Shown here: in pieces, positions 18,762 to 27,276 of the stretch | Layout of the letters: every line of letters begins with the position of its first letter | Numbering within the stretch: position 1 is the first letter of the stretch | NCBI GenBank assembly: GCA_021731045.1 | Contig: JAKFYE010000015.1 | Span: 62,001-126,000 of the forward strand | Source: Bdellovibrionales bacterium | Lineage (GTDB): Bacteria; Bdellovibrionota; Bdellovibrionia; Bdellovibrionales; JAKFYE01 | Reading direction: 5' to 3' | Length of the DNA stretch: 64,000 nt | The notes under the pieces: model-generated | Databases searched by the model: none | Seen by the model: only the letters and a program-made list of their open reading frames with translations | What the model was told of the DNA's origin: nothing | Program-made: the position numbers and the translations under genes

Positions 18762-19571
18762 CTACCATTCAAAGTGACGAACTTGATCCCCGCGTTCTTC
18801 AAGTTCACACATACTTTCCACCCCAATTTCGAGATGAAGATCTGTATAATCGCGAAAAACTTTTTTTGCTGACGCGCGCGTTTTAACTTCTTTAAAAGGC
18901 AAATCACTTACGAGCAATAATGCGCCGCATGGAACTTTGCACGCGAATGCGGTGATAAAAAGGGTCGCCGTCTCCATATCTATCGCCGCCGCTTTTTCTT
19001 GTGTCAAAACGGCTTTAAATTGATCGTCGAACTCCCAAAAACGATAATCTGTCGTGTGAATCACACCGGCAGAATATTTATATCCACGCTCTACAATAAT
19101 TTGGCTGATAAACTTTTGAATTTTAAATGCGGGAAGAGCCGGCACTTCAGGCGGAAGAAAATGATCCGATGTTCCTTCTCCGCGAATAGCGGCCATCGGT
19201 AAAAACATATCGCCGACCTTAAGATCGCGGTGAAGTCCCCCGCACATTCCCAACATTAAAACCGCACTAGGATTGATTGAAGATAACATTTCAATCACAA
19301 GGGCCGACATAGGAGCGCCAATTTTAAAATCGATAATAGAAACATCGAGTGAAGGGACATTGCAAATTCTCATGGCGGAACCCGCAAGAATTTTTGAATT
19401 ATACATTTTGGAAAACCTTTCCATGTAATATTCAAAATTCGTCAAAATCACATGGCTGCAAATATCTTTAGCCCGTGAGCCGGTATATCGCTCAAGCATA
19501 TCGAGCGCGATGGCCTTTTTTTCAGGGTGATTCCAAGGTCGTGCAGGTTCTGCCGGAAGTATTCTTGCCAT
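18762..19571 (-). CDS. amn: AMP nucleosidase-type purine nucleosidase
   Basis: The protein has 269 residues, starting MARILPAEPARPWNHPEKKA with GAGGAG just upstream. A longer frame to 19667 overlaps the divergent SCP2 start and is rejected. The nucleoside-phosphorylase fold is seen in ALVIEMLSSINPSAVLMLGM followed by CGGLHRDLKVGD, and in AAAIDMETATLFITAF and ALLLVSDLPF. AMP nucleosidases split AMP to adenine and ribose-5-phosphate. The enzyme is shorter than E. coli Amn, lacking its N-terminal regulatory domain, so substrate preference is inferred. It is cytoplasmic. Confidence 0.8.
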   Translation of the reverse strand: MARILPAEPARPWNHPEKKAIALDMLERYTGSRAKDICSHVILTNFEYYMERFSKMYNSKILAGSAMRICNVPSLDVSIIDFKIGAPMSALVIEMLSSINPSAVLMLGMCGGLHRDLKVGDMFLPMAAIRGEGTSDHFLPPEVPALPAFKIQKFISQIIVERGYKYSAGVIHTTDYRFWEFDDQFKAVLTQEKAAAIDMETATLFITAFACKVPCGALLLVSDLPFKEVKTRASAKKVFRDYTDLHLEIGVESMCELEERGDQVRHFEW

Positions 19572-19641
19572 GTGCTCCTCTAGATGATTGAGTAAGGATA
19601 ACGACTGTCGGGCGTAAGCGCAATAGTGGAGGAGTAATAAT

Positions 19642-20112
19642 ATGACCCATCGCGATTTAAATTCCATTGTTCAAAAACTTGGGTCTTTTATGACAACGAA
19701 TAATGCGTGTGCGCAGGCAGCAAAAAGTTTAGGCCGCGGCGTCGAAATCGGAATTACCGTTGAGGGTATTGACTGTACATTTTTTCGAAACGCGGAAGGC
19801 CCTGGCTTTGAAGTTCGAAAAGCAAAAAATCCTGACGTCACTTTTAAAATGAGTCCACTTGCGACTGATACCTTATGCGACGTCCATGATCGTACACTTG
19901 GCGAGCTGGGCGTAGAGGTTTTAAAACAATATTTAGCGGGTGAAGTTCAGGTGCGAGTCAACGGAAGTCTTTTTGGAATTATGAAAAATGGATACCTCGG
20001 CATCATAAAAGATGCCGGACTGCCATTTGCGAAGTTTTTGGCCGAGCACGGAGTCGCTAACATTTCAAAAATTCCAGAAATTATAAAAAAGCTTAAAAAG
20101 AAAGCGTTATGA
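19642..20112 (+). CDS. SCP2 sterol-binding-domain protein
   Basis: The protein has 156 residues with GTGGAGGAG before the ATG. It has the SCP2 fold pattern: EIGITVEGIDCTFFR, PDVTFKMSPLATDTL, a helix, and GEVQVRVNGSLFGIMK. The basic C-terminus (IIKKLKKKAL) may touch membranes. SCP2 domains bind lipids or acyl chains; no specific ligand can be inferred. It is divergent from amn, and its stop overlaps the end of glpD by six bases in convergent orientation. Confidence 0.75.
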   Translation: MTHRDLNSIVQKLGSFMTTNNACAQAAKSLGRGVEIGITVEGIDCTFFRNAEGPGFEVRKAKNPDVTFKMSPLATDTLCDVHDRTLGELGVEVLKQYLAGEVQVRVNGSLFGIMKNGYLGIIKDAGLPFAKFLAEHGVANISKIPEIIKKLKKKAL

Positions 20113-21738
20113 GCTCCAACCCATCTCAAATTTAAGGTGAGTTTCGATTCTCTGCTTTTGTTTTGAAATTTCGGCTACTGACCAACCGAGTTCGTGCGAA
20201 AACACTTCGCAGATTTCATCGATAAACGGAAGGCCGTGATCTTTTCTTGCAAGAAATAGCGGCGCCCGACGAATATAAAAATCATCCAGATGGATGCACA
20301 TTGTTTCGTGAATGGCATAATAAGCTTCCATTTGCCAAATAGATTTATGACCACGTGCTTTTGCAATCTCTAAAATATCTAAAGCTTCAAGTCCATGTCG
20401 CTCTACCAAAAAAGCAACCTCTTCGCTTGAACGCTGATACTTTTCCGCAAAGCTTGCGACTTGTATTCGTGATCTATTGAAATTTTCAACCGAGGCTTTA
20501 GGATTAAGGGGTATTTTCGTGTTTGATTTTGAAAAACGCGCACGATCTTCTATAGAAAATTGATTGAGTGCGAAGTCCACAATTTCTTGTGCCATATGAC
20601 GATAGGTCGTGTACTTTCCGCCCGCAACGAAAGTAAAGTTGCGTGGATCTGTCCATATTTTATGTTCGCGACTTGTTTTGCCTTCAGAAGAAGACCCATC
20701 AAAAACTAACGGGCGCACTCCCGAGTAAGAGGCTACAATATCTGCACGCGTGATGCGCGCGCCCGGAAAGTATTCTTCAATAATACTTAAAATATATTTT
20801 ACATCGGCTTCTTCGGTGTGAACCTGTGCGGGATCACCGGGATAGTCTGTATCCGTAGTTCCAATAATAATCATTTCGTGTCGAGGAATTCCAAAAACAA
20901 TTCTATTTTTAGCATCATCCACCATAACGACGGCCTCTTTTAATGGTAGTCGTTTACGATCAAACGTAAGGTGAACACCCTTTGTTGGTCTTAGTGTTTT
21001 TTTCCAATCTCTGAGAATGTCCTCACCAAAAATATCGGTCCAAGGTCCTACTGAGCCTACGAAGTGTTTGGCCTTGAGTGAAAATTCTTTTCCGCTCAAT
21101 TGATCGCGGCACACAAGAGCCGAAACTTTATTCTGCTGATATTCAACGTTTCCAACTTGAACATAGTTTGCCGCGACCGCCCCGTTGCCAAAAGCCGAAC
21201 GATGCGTTTCGAGCGTGAGACGATCATCATCCATATAGGCATCGTAATACGCATACGCACCTTCGAGTTCCATCGGCCGTAACAAAGGTAAACGGCTGAG
21301 GGTTTCTTCTCGCTCTAATCTTTCGTGCATTTCGGGAGCATCAAACATCGAAAGGACATCGTATAAAAACATTCCGAGTCCCATTTTAAACATACCCACC
21401 TTTGATGATTCATAGAGTGGAAGTACAAATTTGAGTGGATGTACTAAGTGTGGCGCGATTTCAAAGAGCGTTTTACGCTCAGAGAGGGCTTCAAAAACTA
21501 AACCGAATTCTAAGTTTTCTAAATAGCGTATCCCGCCATGAATGAGTTTACTAGAACGTGAACTCGTACCAAAAGCAAAATCACGAGCTTCGACCAGCGC
21601 CACTTTCATACCGCGACTGGCGGCATCCCGAGCGACTCCGGCGCCGTTAATTCCGCCCCCGACGATGGCGAGGTCAAAAGTTTCACGACTCATACGCTCA
21701 ATATTTTTTTGCCGCTGAAAAACAGAGAATGGCTTCAT
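20107..21738 (-). CDS. glpD: Aerobic glycerol-3-phosphate dehydrogenase
   Basis: The protein has 543 residues. The FAD Rossmann motif is FDLAIVGGGINGAGVARDAA. Other GlpD blocks are SSRSSKLIHGGIRYLE, RPTKGVHLTF, IIIGTTDTDYPGD and VAGGKYTTYRHMA. It oxidises glycerol-3-phosphate to dihydroxyacetone phosphate and passes electrons to quinones at the inner membrane. The first in-frame start gives a 16-residue extension before MSRETFDLAIVGGG; the shorter start is also plausible. No glpK or glpF is nearby. Confidence 0.95.
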   Translation of the reverse strand: MKPFSVFQRQKNIERMSRETFDLAIVGGGINGAGVARDAASRGMKVALVEARDFAFGTSSRSSKLIHGGIRYLENLEFGLVFEALSERKTLFEIAPHLVHPLKFVLPLYESSKVGMFKMGLGMFLYDVLSMFDAPEMHERLEREETLSRLPLLRPMELEGAYAYYDAYMDDDRLTLETHRSAFGNGAVAANYVQVGNVEYQQNKVSALVCRDQLSGKEFSLKAKHFVGSVGPWTDIFGEDILRDWKKTLRPTKGVHLTFDRKRLPLKEAVVMVDDAKNRIVFGIPRHEMIIIGTTDTDYPGDPAQVHTEEADVKYILSIIEEYFPGARITRADIVASYSGVRPLVFDGSSSEGKTSREHKIWTDPRNFTFVAGGKYTTYRHMAQEIVDFALNQFSIEDRARFSKSNTKIPLNPKASVENFNRSRIQVASFAEKYQRSSEEVAFLVERHGLEALDILEIAKARGHKSIWQMEAYYAIHETMCIHLDDFYIRRAPLFLARKDHGLPFIDEICEVFSHELGWSVAEISKQKQRIETHLKFEMGWSS

Positions 21739-21747
21739 ATGTAATGC

Positions 21748-22512
21748 CTAGTCTGCCACGATGAGTTCAATTGGGCAATGATCTGAACCTTTTATTTGCG
21801 AATGAATGATTGAACCTTTAATACGATCACGGAACTCTTCATTAATACAATGATAGTCGATTCGCCATCCCACATTTTTTTCGCGAACTCCGGGGCGATA
21901 ACTCCACCATGTATAATGTCCGCCCTCTTGTTCAAATTCACGAAAAGTATCAACAAAACCTGAAGATAAAAACTGGTCCATCCATTTTCGCTCTTCTGGC
22001 AAAAACCCGGCGGTTTTAGTATTCGATTTGGGATTTTTAAGATCAATTTCTTTATGAGCAACATTATAGTCACCACATAAAATTATGTTCTTCCCTTTTT
22101 TTACGAGACTCTGACAATGCTTCTGGATTTTTTTATTAAATTCTAATTTGTATGGTAATCGTGTGTGCTCTCGTTGCGAATTTGGAAAATATGTGTTCAA
22201 TAATACAAAGTCTTTAAATTCGATTTGTAAAACACGGCCTTCCCTATCAAAGGAAGGATCGCCAATTCCTTTTGTTACAGAGATTGGCTCTTGTTTAGAA
22301 TAAATAGAAACTCCGCTATAACCGGGCTTCTCTGCAGGAAACCATATGGCGTGGTATTTAAATGGATTTTTGTGGTGTTCTAAAAGCTGGTGCTCCTGAA
22401 TTTTAATTTCTTGCAAGCATAGAATATCAGGCTTCTTTTTTTCAAAAAAACCGTAGAGCCCCTTGTCCCAAGAGGCTCTCAAACCATTGACATTCCAAGA
22501 CACCAGCTTCAT
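21748..22512 (-). CDS. xth: Exodeoxyribonuclease III / AP endonuclease
   Basis: The protein has 254 residues. It has the conserved blocks MKLVSWNVNGLRA, ILCLQEIKI (metal Glu), GYSGVSIYSK, LNTYFPNSQ, LCGDYNVAHKEIDL (Asn/Asp catalytic pair) and GSDHCPI at the end. It repairs abasic sites and has 3'-5' exonuclease activity. It lies nine bases after glpD in the reading direction of transcription upstream, so glpD may share its transcript. Its start is divergent from the lipoprotein gene, only 12 bases away. Confidence 0.95.
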   Translation of the reverse strand: MKLVSWNVNGLRASWDKGLYGFFEKKKPDILCLQEIKIQEHQLLEHHKNPFKYHAIWFPAEKPGYSGVSIYSKQEPISVTKGIGDPSFDREGRVLQIEFKDFVLLNTYFPNSQREHTRLPYKLEFNKKIQKHCQSLVKKGKNIILCGDYNVAHKEIDLKNPKSNTKTAGFLPEERKWMDQFLSSGFVDTFREFEQEGGHYTWWSYRPGVREKNVGWRIDYHCINEEFRDRIKGSIIHSQIKGSDHCPIELIVAD

Positions 22513-22524
22513 GCTTTTATCTTT

Positions 22525-23385
22525 ATGCTAAAAAATATGTGGGTTTCAATTTTATTCGTAAGTTTTATCGTAGCGGGATGCGCTTCGTTGAAGAGAACTT
22601 CAACCGTTCCTCCCGGCGTAAATCCTCTGCCGCCTGTTGAAGCCCCGACAGTCAATGATCTCCCTTTGCCTGAAGGGCAATGGAAAGTCGAAAGCCAAGA
22701 TTTTCGCCCCGAACTCACTCGTTGGGTTGAGAAAAACACAAAAGCTACTTACACAAAAGTAGCGCAAGAAGCCCAAAGACAAATTAATAAAAACGGCCTG
22801 ATTTATATTGTAGATGTTAAAAATCTTGCTGAAAAATATTTTGGTTATAAATCTCTCACTTTACCAAACGGACACGACATCCATTTTTCTACCGCCAATT
22901 CTTTTGAAGGTACGTGTGGAGAGAAATACGTAAAAGTTTCGGTGATGGGCTTTGAAAATGGACTTCCGATTCTTTTGACAAACGATGGACCTAAAACCGT
23001 TAAAGGCCTCACTCTTGAAAAAACTTTGTTACGTCGATCCGAGGCCGATACGACCGGCGTAATTCTGTATCGCCCACAAGCCGAACCTCCATGGAATATT
23101 GCTCCCGACGGTAAAAGTTTGATCTGGCAATATGATTTAAAACAAAGTTTGCTTTTGCAATGGTGGCAAAAGCTCGCCCGTCGCTACCGGGAGTTACGCG
23201 AAGAACGACCGTATATTGCGGTACGAATTACCGAAGATAAGTTTGTTGTCGAGACCTACGAAAAAACTTTGCTCCCAGCAGCCTACGAACAAGTGAATCC
23301 GAATCAAAAAGACGATCCTTATTTAATACGCCGAGTGTATAAACCAAAGGGAATCGTCGTCGACTTCGAAGCCAAATGTACATGA
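22525..23385 (+). CDS. Lipoprotein of unknown function
   Basis: The protein has 286 residues. The leader WVSILFVSFIVAGCAS gives lipobox Cys near residue 19, followed by a Pro-rich linker (VPPGVNPLPPVEAPT). The mature domain (about 60-285) has mixed alpha/beta character with a Trp-rich helix (LLQWWQKLARRYRELREERP) and ends in KCT. No family is recognised. The start is not certain: ATG at 22525 or 22537, both without a strong ribosome site. It is divergent from xth and followed by a long palindrome. Confidence 0.6.
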   Translation: MLKNMWVSILFVSFIVAGCASLKRTSTVPPGVNPLPPVEAPTVNDLPLPEGQWKVESQDFRPELTRWVEKNTKATYTKVAQEAQRQINKNGLIYIVDVKNLAEKYFGYKSLTLPNGHDIHFSTANSFEGTCGEKYVKVSVMGFENGLPILLTNDGPKTVKGLTLEKTLLRRSEADTTGVILYRPQAEPPWNIAPDGKSLIWQYDLKQSLLLQWWQKLARRYRELREERPYIAVRITEDKFVVETYEKTLLPAAYEQVNPNQKDDPYLIRRVYKPKGIVVDFEAKCT

Positions 23386-23413
23386 TTCTTCACCAACACA
23401 CGTCTTACCTGGG

Positions 23414-23575
23414 TTTCTTTCCAATTCTAAATTTCGAATATATCTCTGAATAAGGGCGTCCTCCATGAGCGCGTTCGCGCACTTTCGAGGCCATCCTTGG
23501 CCTCGAATTCGCTTTGCGAAACGTGCGCTCAATCCTTATTCAGAGATATATTCGAAATTTAGAATTGGAAAGAAA
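23414..23575. repeat. Long palindromic element, copy 2 (42-bp perfect arms, 78-nt core)
   Basis: Positions 23414-23455 and 23534-23575 are perfect inverted complements (42 of 42). The core, exactly 78 nt as in the 11.1-kb copy, starts GCGTCCTCC and ends CGCTCAAT. It contains CGAGGCCA/TGGCCTCG and TTCGC/GCGAA hairpins. The arm sequence has no similarity to the other copies. It sits between convergent genes. Confidence 0.85.
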
Positions 23576-23646
23576 TCGTGAAAATGTGCGCTTGTTGAGG
23601 AACACTGGGATTGGGCGCAAGCTCGTGTAGGCTGAATTGGAGACTC

Positions 23647-23712
23647 GGTACGGACACACTTTTGGGACGCATTGAGTCCCAAAAGTAAGTCCTTACCTTT
23701 TTGCCTTTTTGA
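23647..23712 (+). terminator. Strong hairpin followed by T-rich tract between convergent genes
   Basis: Arms of 22 bases (23647-23668 and 23676-23697) pair with three mismatches around a 7-base loop; the inner 11 bp (ACTTTTGGGAC) are perfect. TTTTTGCCTTTTT follows on the plus strand. It would end transcription from the lipoprotein gene. Confidence 0.6.
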
Positions 23713-23724
23713 TATCCGTGCCTT

Positions 23725-24132
23725 TTAGCGTTTGGTGGTTTTGATTTCTTTGGTTTCGGTGTTGAGGGTGTAGAAGACGCTTTGGAGGTGTTTGTCGCGG
23801 GCGTATTTGGTGGCGGTTTCGAGTAGGATTTTGGAGGCGACTGCGCTGACGGCCGAAATGTGTTCAACCCATAGGACTTGGGTGAGGCCTTGATAGAATA
23901 ATAAGGGTTGAGCAAGGAAGTAGCCTTGGAATTCTTTTTTTTCGGAGTTGGACCACAGACCGACGCTCCAGCCAGTGGTAAGATAATGATTTAAAGATTC
24001 TTCGCGCCAAGGAGCATTCCACGAGAACATTTCTCGTTCCATGGGGTCTTGAATTTTTTGTTCGAGTTTTATGAGTTCGAACTCTCGAATGAAGGTTTTG
24101 GCTGTGAGGTCGAGAATTTGAATGAGTTCCAT
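23725..24132 (-). CDS. Hypothetical protein, possible acetyltransferase-like fold
   Basis: The protein has 135 residues with no signal peptide. The pattern GWSVGLWSNSEKKEFQGYFL, VLWVEHISAV, ASKILLETATKYARDKHLQS and VFYTLNTE resembles a small GNAT (N-acetyltransferase) fold with strand, helix and strand in order. The R/Q-x-x-G-x-G/A cofactor loop is not clear, so the assignment is tentative. A frame-shifted minus-strand reading of the same region is Pro/Lys/Ser-rich and looks like a shadow. It stands alone between a terminator-like hairpin and the divergent HAD gene. Confidence 0.5.
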   Translation of the reverse strand: MELIQILDLTAKTFIREFELIKLEQKIQDPMEREMFSWNAPWREESLNHYLTTGWSVGLWSNSEKKEFQGYFLAQPLLFYQGLTQVLWVEHISAVSAVASKILLETATKYARDKHLQSVFYTLNTETKEIKTTKR

Positions 24133-24207
24133 CGTTATTTTTGTATACCGTGAAGACCCTGTTATTAGTAGAATCTTATATGTCTATACGCAAAAATAGG
24201 TGGGACG

Positions 24208-24957
24208 ATGGCCGCTCTTTATGAAAAAGAATTAGCAGATTTAAAAACCAAGCTTAAAAAAGCAAAGGCCGAGACTCAAGGGCCGTGGATTGCGGCATTT
24301 GATGCTGATGGGACGCTTTGGGATATCGACCTCGGGGAGCTTTTTTTTGAACATCAGATTCAAAATTGTAATTTAAAGTTGCCCACTGATCCTTGGAAAT
24401 ATTATGAAGACGCAAAAAAAGTAGACCCGCCTACGGCTTATCTTTGGCTCGCGCAAATTAACAAAGGGCAACCTTTGAAACGCGTGCAGACTTGGGCCGA
24501 GAATACGTTCGTCGAAAACTCGCCGTTTCCGATTTTCAAATTTCAAAAAGATCTCATCGCATTTTTGCACGAAGAGCGTTTTTTAGTTTACGTCGTCACC
24601 GCTTCGGTCAAATGGGCAGTTGAGCCCGGAGCCCAGCGATTGGGAATTCCCGCGTCTCGTGTTTTAGGTATCACCACCAAAGTTCGCGATGGCGTTATCT
24701 CTGATATTCAAGACGGCCCTATCACCTATCGTGCGGGCAAAGCCGAAGCTTTACTTAAAGCCACCAACGGCGTGCGCCCGATTTTTTGTGCCGGCAATAC
24801 TCTCGGAGATTTACACTTACTCGAATCCGCAACTCATGTCGCCGCAGCCATCGTTTCCCAAAAGCCCGACGAACATTTATTTTCTACGGAGCAAGAGTTG
24901 CAAACCCAAGCTCGCCTTAATGACTGGATCTGTTTTGACTTTAGCTCTGAATATTAA
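24208..24957 (+). CDS. HAD-superfamily phosphatase (SerB-like subfamily IB)
   Basis: The protein has 249 residues. Motif I is AAFDADGTLWDID (nucleophile Asp and acid/base Asp). Motif II is VYVVTASVKWA and motif III/IV is CAGNTLGDLHLLE. A helical cap lies between motifs I and II. This matches phosphoserine-phosphatase-like HAD proteins acting on small phosphomonoesters in the cytoplasm. The substrate is not known. Start chosen at ATG after GGTGGGACG. It is convergent with pepP, separated by 36 bases. Confidence 0.8.
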   Translation: MAALYEKELADLKTKLKKAKAETQGPWIAAFDADGTLWDIDLGELFFEHQIQNCNLKLPTDPWKYYEDAKKVDPPTAYLWLAQINKGQPLKRVQTWAENTFVENSPFPIFKFQKDLIAFLHEERFLVYVVTASVKWAVEPGAQRLGIPASRVLGITTKVRDGVISDIQDGPITYRAGKAEALLKATNGVRPIFCAGNTLGDLHLLESATHVAAAIVSQKPDEHLFSTEQELQTQARLNDWICFDFSSEY

Positions 24958-24993
24958 GATCTCACCTTACCAAGTCACGCAGCCTCGTATTTT

Positions 24994-26310
24994 TTAATTT
25001 CTCATGACCGCTTCAATATCAGAAGTTTCTTTTGGAGCCTTTAGAGTCATGTTGAAATGGCCGGTTTCGGTGACGACGATATTGTCTTCGATTCTGACGC
25101 CCATCCCACGAAATTCGGCGGGGGCCGATTCGTCATTTGATGGAACATAGAGGCCCGGCTCAACTGTAAAGATCATTCCTGGCTCAAGTGCGCGCGATTC
25201 ACCGTTCAAAGTGTAAGGCCCGAGGTCGTGTACGTCCATGCCTAACCAGTGTGAGACTCCGTGCGGATAGTATTTTTTAAACGCCATAGATTCAATGGCG
25301 TCTTCAACCGAGCCTTTGAGTAAGCCAAGCTCTAGCATGGCCTGAGTTAAAATTTTTATGGTAGCCGTTTGAAGATTCTTGAAAACTAAGCCGGGTTTAA
25401 TCATATTTAAAATTTCTTTTTGCGCGAACAAAACGCAATTATAAAACTTTTTTTGACTCTCACTGAATTTGCCATTGACCGGAAACGTTCTCGTAATGTC
25501 GCCGGTAAAATAGTTCCACTCTGTGCCAGCATCGACTAATAAAAACTCACCATCGCGGCATTCTTGATCGTTGAAATTATAGTGAAGCGTTGTTGATCCA
25601 TTCCCACTGGCCACAATCGCGTTGTAACCCATACGCGGAGATTGGTGCATCATAAACGTGTGGCGAAGCACGGCTTCAACTTGTCGCTCGTTAACTCCCG
25701 GTTTAGTAAACTTCATCACGGCGATGTGCCCTTCGGCAGAAATTTCGCAGGCCTTCTTCTGCCATTCGATATCTTTTGGAGATTTCATAAGGCGCATCTC
25801 ACCGAGAACTTCAAACGGATCGACCACCGGCTTTAAGCCGAGCCCGCTTCGACCCAGTTTTTCTCGCGCAACATCTAAAGCCTTCGCAAATGTTTTATCA
25901 AAGTCACTATTTTGATAGAGTCGATAGTACACGCGATCCACCGGCATCAAAAGATCTGGCAGAACAGAGTCCATTTCGTTAATGGAATATGTTTTATCAA
26001 AGCCAAACTCCGCCTTCGCACCTTCTGGTCCGTAGCGAAAGCCATCCCATGTTTCTCGAAGAGGATCCTTCGGCAACACAAACATAACGGTTTCTGGATT
26101 TTGTCCAGGACGATACACAAGCACGGAGCCTGGTTCTTCATATCCTGTGAGATAAAATAAATTTGTGTCCTGGCGATATTCATAGTGAACATCGTGATTG
26201 CGTATTAACGCCGGATGCGCGGGTATAACCATCGCGCCACCTTTTATTTTTTCGGCGATCTTGCGTCGACGATCGGCAAATATTTTTATATCTAAATCAG
26301 GCTTTCTCAT
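24994..26310 (-). CDS. pepP: Xaa-Pro aminopeptidase (aminopeptidase P)
   Basis: The protein has 438 residues, the usual PepP size. The N-terminal creatinase-like domain includes YRQDTNLFYLTGYEEP. The metallopeptidase M24 domain has LLVDAGTEWNYFTGDITRTF (two metal Asp), HGVSHWLGMDVHD, FTVEPGLYVP and VRIEDNIVVTE. It removes N-terminal residues before proline in the cytoplasm using two Mn ions. It is the last gene of the operon that begins with a small membrane protein and xseA; nine bases separate it from the patatin-like gene. Confidence 0.95.
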   Translation of the reverse strand: MRKPDLDIKIFADRRRKIAEKIKGGAMVIPAHPALIRNHDVHYEYRQDTNLFYLTGYEEPGSVLVYRPGQNPETVMFVLPKDPLRETWDGFRYGPEGAKAEFGFDKTYSINEMDSVLPDLLMPVDRVYYRLYQNSDFDKTFAKALDVAREKLGRSGLGLKPVVDPFEVLGEMRLMKSPKDIEWQKKACEISAEGHIAVMKFTKPGVNERQVEAVLRHTFMMHQSPRMGYNAIVASGNGSTTLHYNFNDQECRDGEFLLVDAGTEWNYFTGDITRTFPVNGKFSESQKKFYNCVLFAQKEILNMIKPGLVFKNLQTATIKILTQAMLELGLLKGSVEDAIESMAFKKYYPHGVSHWLGMDVHDLGPYTLNGESRALEPGMIFTVEPGLYVPSNDESAPAEFRGMGVRIEDNIVVTETGHFNMTLKAPKETSDIEAVMRN

Positions 26311-26319
26311 AACTGGCTC

Positions 26320-27276
26320 CTAAAATCCGTATTTTTCTGAAAGTTTTTTGGCCGCGATCATTCCTGACTGACTTCCAAATAAAATCATCGATCGGCGCGC
26401 ATCGAAATTCATAATGTCATACTCCCGCGTGTGCACGCCAATAACAAAGTCAACCGCATCTTGATCTTGAGCAACACGATTGCGAAGTTCATTCCATAGC
26501 AGTTGAGTCGCATAACTATCTTTTGTTTTTTTAGATTTAATCAACACGCCTTGGGCCAAAACATTAACTAAAACTACAACCTCCGCGCCACCGTCACGCA
26601 ATTTTTTAGCAGCGTCTTTGATATTAAAAGCAGAAGCCGCGTTGTCGCGATAAGGTTTATACATTGGAGGAAAGGGCAAGCAGTTCATAATGCTATCTTT
26701 GAAAGACGTGCTCGACCATGCCGTTTGGTTTGTTTCAACGTTCGTCGTGGGGCAAGAAAATGAGATGTCGGAATCACTTACACTTTTATTTTCAAAAACA
26801 TCTTGCAAGAATTTTTCAAGAGCGCCGACATTTTTGGGTTCAATATCTGAACGAAATAATGTCGGGCTTGGAAGATCTTCTTTTTTGAGCTTCAGCATTT
26901 TCCATTCCACATCATTGCTCTTGCCTTTAAGCGAATAGAGTCCCCCGATTAAAGATCCCCACTCAAGGCCGACAACCGAATGAATAGGAATATGAGCTTT
27001 TTCAAGTTCATGTAACACTCCAATATGGGCGAAAGCTTTTAAACCGCCGGGGCCTAAAATTAAGCCAACTTTTGGTACGTTCGTCGCACGTGGAAGCGTA
27101 ACTACTTTAGAATCGTTAGCGGTTGGGGCACTTTCACGCGCCGGTGGCTCGTTTCTTTTTTGATGAGACGAGCAAGAAATTAAAATAAGTACGAGGCTGG
27201 TCTTAAAAAGTTGTGCCGCAACATTAGAGATGTTTTGGATTCGGTTTGGCGTAAAGAAAAAACTCTTTGTTTCCAT
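26320..27276 (-). CDS. Patatin-like lipoprotein with catalytic serine replaced
   Basis: From ATG (METKSFFFTPNRIQN) the protein has 318 residues; a leader ending LVLILISCSS gives lipobox Cys35. The patatin/RssA-type core begins VGLILGPGGLKAFAHIGVL, with the oxyanion loop GPGG. The nucleophile elbow, normally GxSxG, reads GLEWG (Glu105 in place of Ser). The Asp-Gly-Gly dyad segment reads RDNAAS, so the second glycine pair is lost too. It is therefore probably not a phospholipase but a binding or regulatory relative. Its 5' end overlaps tlyA by about 50 bases, and pepP follows closely. Confidence 0.7.
   Translation of the reverse strand: METKSFFFTPNRIQNISNVAAQLFKTSLVLILISCSSHQKRNEPPARESAPTANDSKVVTLPRATNVPKVGLILGPGGLKAFAHIGVLHELEKAHIPIHSVVGLEWGSLIGGLYSLKGKSNDVEWKMLKLKKEDLPSPTLFRSDIEPKNVGALEKFLQDVFENKSVSDSDISFSCPTTNVETNQTAWSSTSFKDSIMNCLPFPPMYKPYRDNAASAFNIKDAAKKLRDGGAEVVVLVNVLAQGVLIKSKKTKDSYATQLLWNELRNRVAQDQDAVDFVIGVHTREYDIMNFDARRSMILFGSQSGMIAAKKLSEKYGF

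Noticed and set aside
23559..23915. A 118-codon minus-strand frame rich in Pro, Lys and Ser
   Set aside because: It overlaps the more protein-like 135-residue frame in another register and the palindromic element; composition looks like a frame-shifted shadow.
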